From assembly GCA_964457225.1 (NCBI GenBank), contig CAYWEM010000019.1:1-46410 (forward strand): DNA of 46,410 bases, written 5' to 3'. Shown in pieces: positions 45,174 to 46,410 of the stretch. The DNA is from CAYWEM01 sp964457225. Its GTDB lineage: Bacteria > Acidobacteriota > Aminicenantia > UBA2199. Under the pieces are notes generated by a model. The model worked only from the letters and a program-made list of their open reading frames with translations, had not been told where the DNA came from and did not search any database. A program made the position numbers and the translations under genes. Positions within the stretch are counted from its first letter, which is position 1. Each line of letters opens with the position of its first letter.

Positions 45174-46334
45174 TTGAACGGAATTTACCTGGCCGCTGTT
45201 TTTTTCCTCGCTTTTTTATTGATCCTTTTCCTGGTTCTGCGTTACCTGCGCTCCGGGGAAAGACGCCTGGAGGATACAGTGGCCACCCTGCGCGAGCAAC
45301 TGGCCGAAATGCGCGCCCGCCAGGCCGAGAACCAGAGCGAATCCCTGCACCGCCAGGTTCAGCTCTTCGACCAGACCAGGCAGGATATGAACCGCCGCCT
45401 GGAGGGAGCTATGCAGGCGGTCAACGAAACCCTGGGCCGCACCCAGGGCAACATCACCCTGCAACTGGGCCAGACCGGTGCCGTGGTCGGCGAAATCCAG
45501 AAAAAACTGGGTGCCCTGGAAGAAGCCGCCCGCCGGATCAGGGAAATCGGCCAGGACATTTCCTCCTTGCAGGACATCCTGCAGGCGCCCAAATTACGAG
45601 GTAACCTGGGGGAGTTCCTGCTGGAGGACCTGCTGAAACAGATCTTCCCGGCCGGCAATTACGAGATCAAGTATTCCTTCCAGGACGGCAGCCAGGTTGA
45701 CGCCGTCCTGCGCCTGGGCGGACAGCTGGTGCCGGTGGACGCCAAGTTCCCCCTGGAGAGTTTCCAGCGCCTGGCGACCGCGGAAAACGAGGAAGACAAG
45801 AAAAAATACAGTCGCGAATTTGTACGCAGTGTCAAGGAGAGGATCAACGAGATCGCCGACAAGTACATCAAACCGGGCGAGGGAACTTTCGACTTTGCAA
45901 TGATGTACATTCCGGCGGAAAACGTCTTTTACGAGACCATGGTGCGCGATTCACCCGGAGGCCGCGATTTCGAAATTTTCAAGCACGCTCTCAGCCGGCA
46001 CGTCATTCCGGTTTCGCCCAACAGTTTTTACGCCTATCTGATGGCCCTGGTCTTCGGCCTGCGCGGATTCAGGATCGAACAGCAAGCCCGGACCATCCGC
46101 GGTGAACTGGCCGGAGTGCAGGAAGCCTTCGGCAAGTTTTTCCGGGATTACCTGCTTCTGGGCCGGCACCTGGAGAATGCCCTGGGCAAGTACGAGCAAG
46201 GCCGGCGCCGGGCCGAGCGCTTTTTCGACCGGGTCAGCAAGGTCAGCGGCCTGGACGGCGAACTCGGGTCCGAAGAAGAATGCCTGCCTCCGCCCGATGA
46301 CGAAATTGACAGTACTCTTAAAAGCGGAGAATAA
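45174..46334 (+). CDS. rmuC: RmuC-type DNA recombination protein
   Basis: RmuC limits inversion at short repeats and has a PD-(D/E)XK-like nuclease core. The start is TTG 45174, supported by Shine-Dalgarno AGGAGG (45163-45168); upstream ATG 45048 lies inside the dsbD region and lacks one. The 386 residues are: an N-terminal membrane anchor (about 1-22), a coiled-coil (about 25-125, rich in Arg, Gln, Glu) and the RmuC domain with GNLGEFLLEDLLKQIFP, VDAVLRLGGQLVPVDAKFPLE and AMMYIPAENVFYE. The C-terminus GRRRAERFFDRVSKVSGL is typical. Confidence 0.94.
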   Translation: MNGIYLAAVFFLAFLLILFLVLRYLRSGERRLEDTVATLREQLAEMRARQAENQSESLHRQVQLFDQTRQDMNRRLEGAMQAVNETLGRTQGNITLQLGQTGAVVGEIQKKLGALEEAARRIREIGQDISSLQDILQAPKLRGNLGEFLLEDLLKQIFPAGNYEIKYSFQDGSQVDAVLRLGGQLVPVDAKFPLESFQRLATAENEEDKKKYSREFVRSVKERINEIADKYIKPGEGTFDFAMMYIPAENVFYETMVRDSPGGRDFEIFKHALSRHVIPVSPNSFYAYLMALVFGLRGFRIEQQARTIRGELAGVQEAFGKFFRDYLLLGRHLENALGKYEQGRRRAERFFDRVSKVSGLDGELGSEEECLPPPDDEIDSTLKSGE

Positions 46335-46410
46335 TCGGGCCATCATTAGATCCGGGGGGGGGGGAATCGTTTCTGAAAATGGCTCCCCGTGTGCAACCCT
46401 CTTCATAACC
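46335..46410. other. 3' flank with poly-G run, no gene seen
   Basis: Seventy-six bases after rmuC contain an 11-base G run (46354-46364) and no gene or terminator that I can support. Confidence 0.4.

Noticed and set aside
46354..46364. 11-base G run after rmuC
   Set aside because: Not in a gene and no partner motif; possibly a sequencing artefact, so not treated as phase variation.

Overview
The window is a dense bacterial segment of about 46 kb. The genome is diderm (Gram-negative): it carries an Omp85/BamA-type barrel protein, a TamB homologue, DsbD, a SurA-like periplasmic protein and several proteins with signal peptides. Nearly all of it is GC-rich with short or overlapping gene junctions. 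The exception is the first ~650 bases, which are strongly AT-rich. The gene mix (aromatic amino acid decarboxylase-like PLP enzyme, long S9 peptidase, FHA plus sigma-54 activator, Omp85/TamB pair) would suit a candidate phylum such as Aminicenantes or a relative near Acidobacteriota. That placement is inference from memory and is not proven here. No rRNA, CRISPR array, insertion sequence or phage was seen; there is one tRNA, tRNA-Pro(GGG).

Layout. (1) 1-4548, accessory: an AT-rich C-terminal piece of a SPASM-type pseudo-radical-SAM protein, a C39-peptidase ABC exporter, an HlyD-type adaptor, then a 380-base stretch with a possible 37-residue peptide gene. This looks like the remains, or one edge, of a ribosomally made peptide modification and export locus. 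(2) 4549-5250: a VapBC-type toxin-antitoxin pair with a clear promoter and operator-like repeats. (3) 5300-12778: purC; then a PLP decarboxylase, an FmdB zinc ribbon, a PlsC-type acyltransferase, a GNAT, a D,D-carboxypeptidase with SPOR domain and a Prc/Ctp protease. (4) 12819-17534, minus strand: serC, an anchored exported protein, and the group murA-HIT-metallohydrolase-YacP nuclease. (5) 17681-24218, plus strand: secA, guaB, a small beta-barrel protein, a MerR-like regulator, tRNA-Pro, surE and a DedA/YqaA membrane protein. (6) 24202-34800, minus strand: a tightly overlapping chain transaldolase > tamB > Omp85 > SurA-like > YhaM-like exonuclease > zinc-ribbon membrane protein > FHA/sigma-54 activator, which reads as an outer-membrane biogenesis operon. 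(7) 34918-46334: DMT exporter, LarE, Zn-dependent phospholipase C-like protein, an exported unknown, CDF transporter, GT2 glycosyltransferase, S9 peptidase, DsbD and RmuC.

Expression signals are unusually readable. Several promoters fit TTGnnn-17/18-TAtaaT. A second set uses the extended -10 TGTTATAAT (or TGTTATCAT, TGATAAAAT), and three or four genes start only 6-7 bases after the -10 box, which predicts leaderless mRNAs (secA, plsC, dsbD, the FHA activator).

The points most worth a second look are: (a) tamB, whose natural ATG overlaps the transaldolase stop as TGATG but is out of frame by one base at a 12-base poly-T tract; (b) the pseudo-rSAM/C39 exporter locus with its abrupt base-composition boundary; (c) a perfect inverted repeat inside the purC promoter together with a 5' leader hairpin; (d) nested inverted repeats at 37763-37813; (e) the predicted leaderless transcripts.
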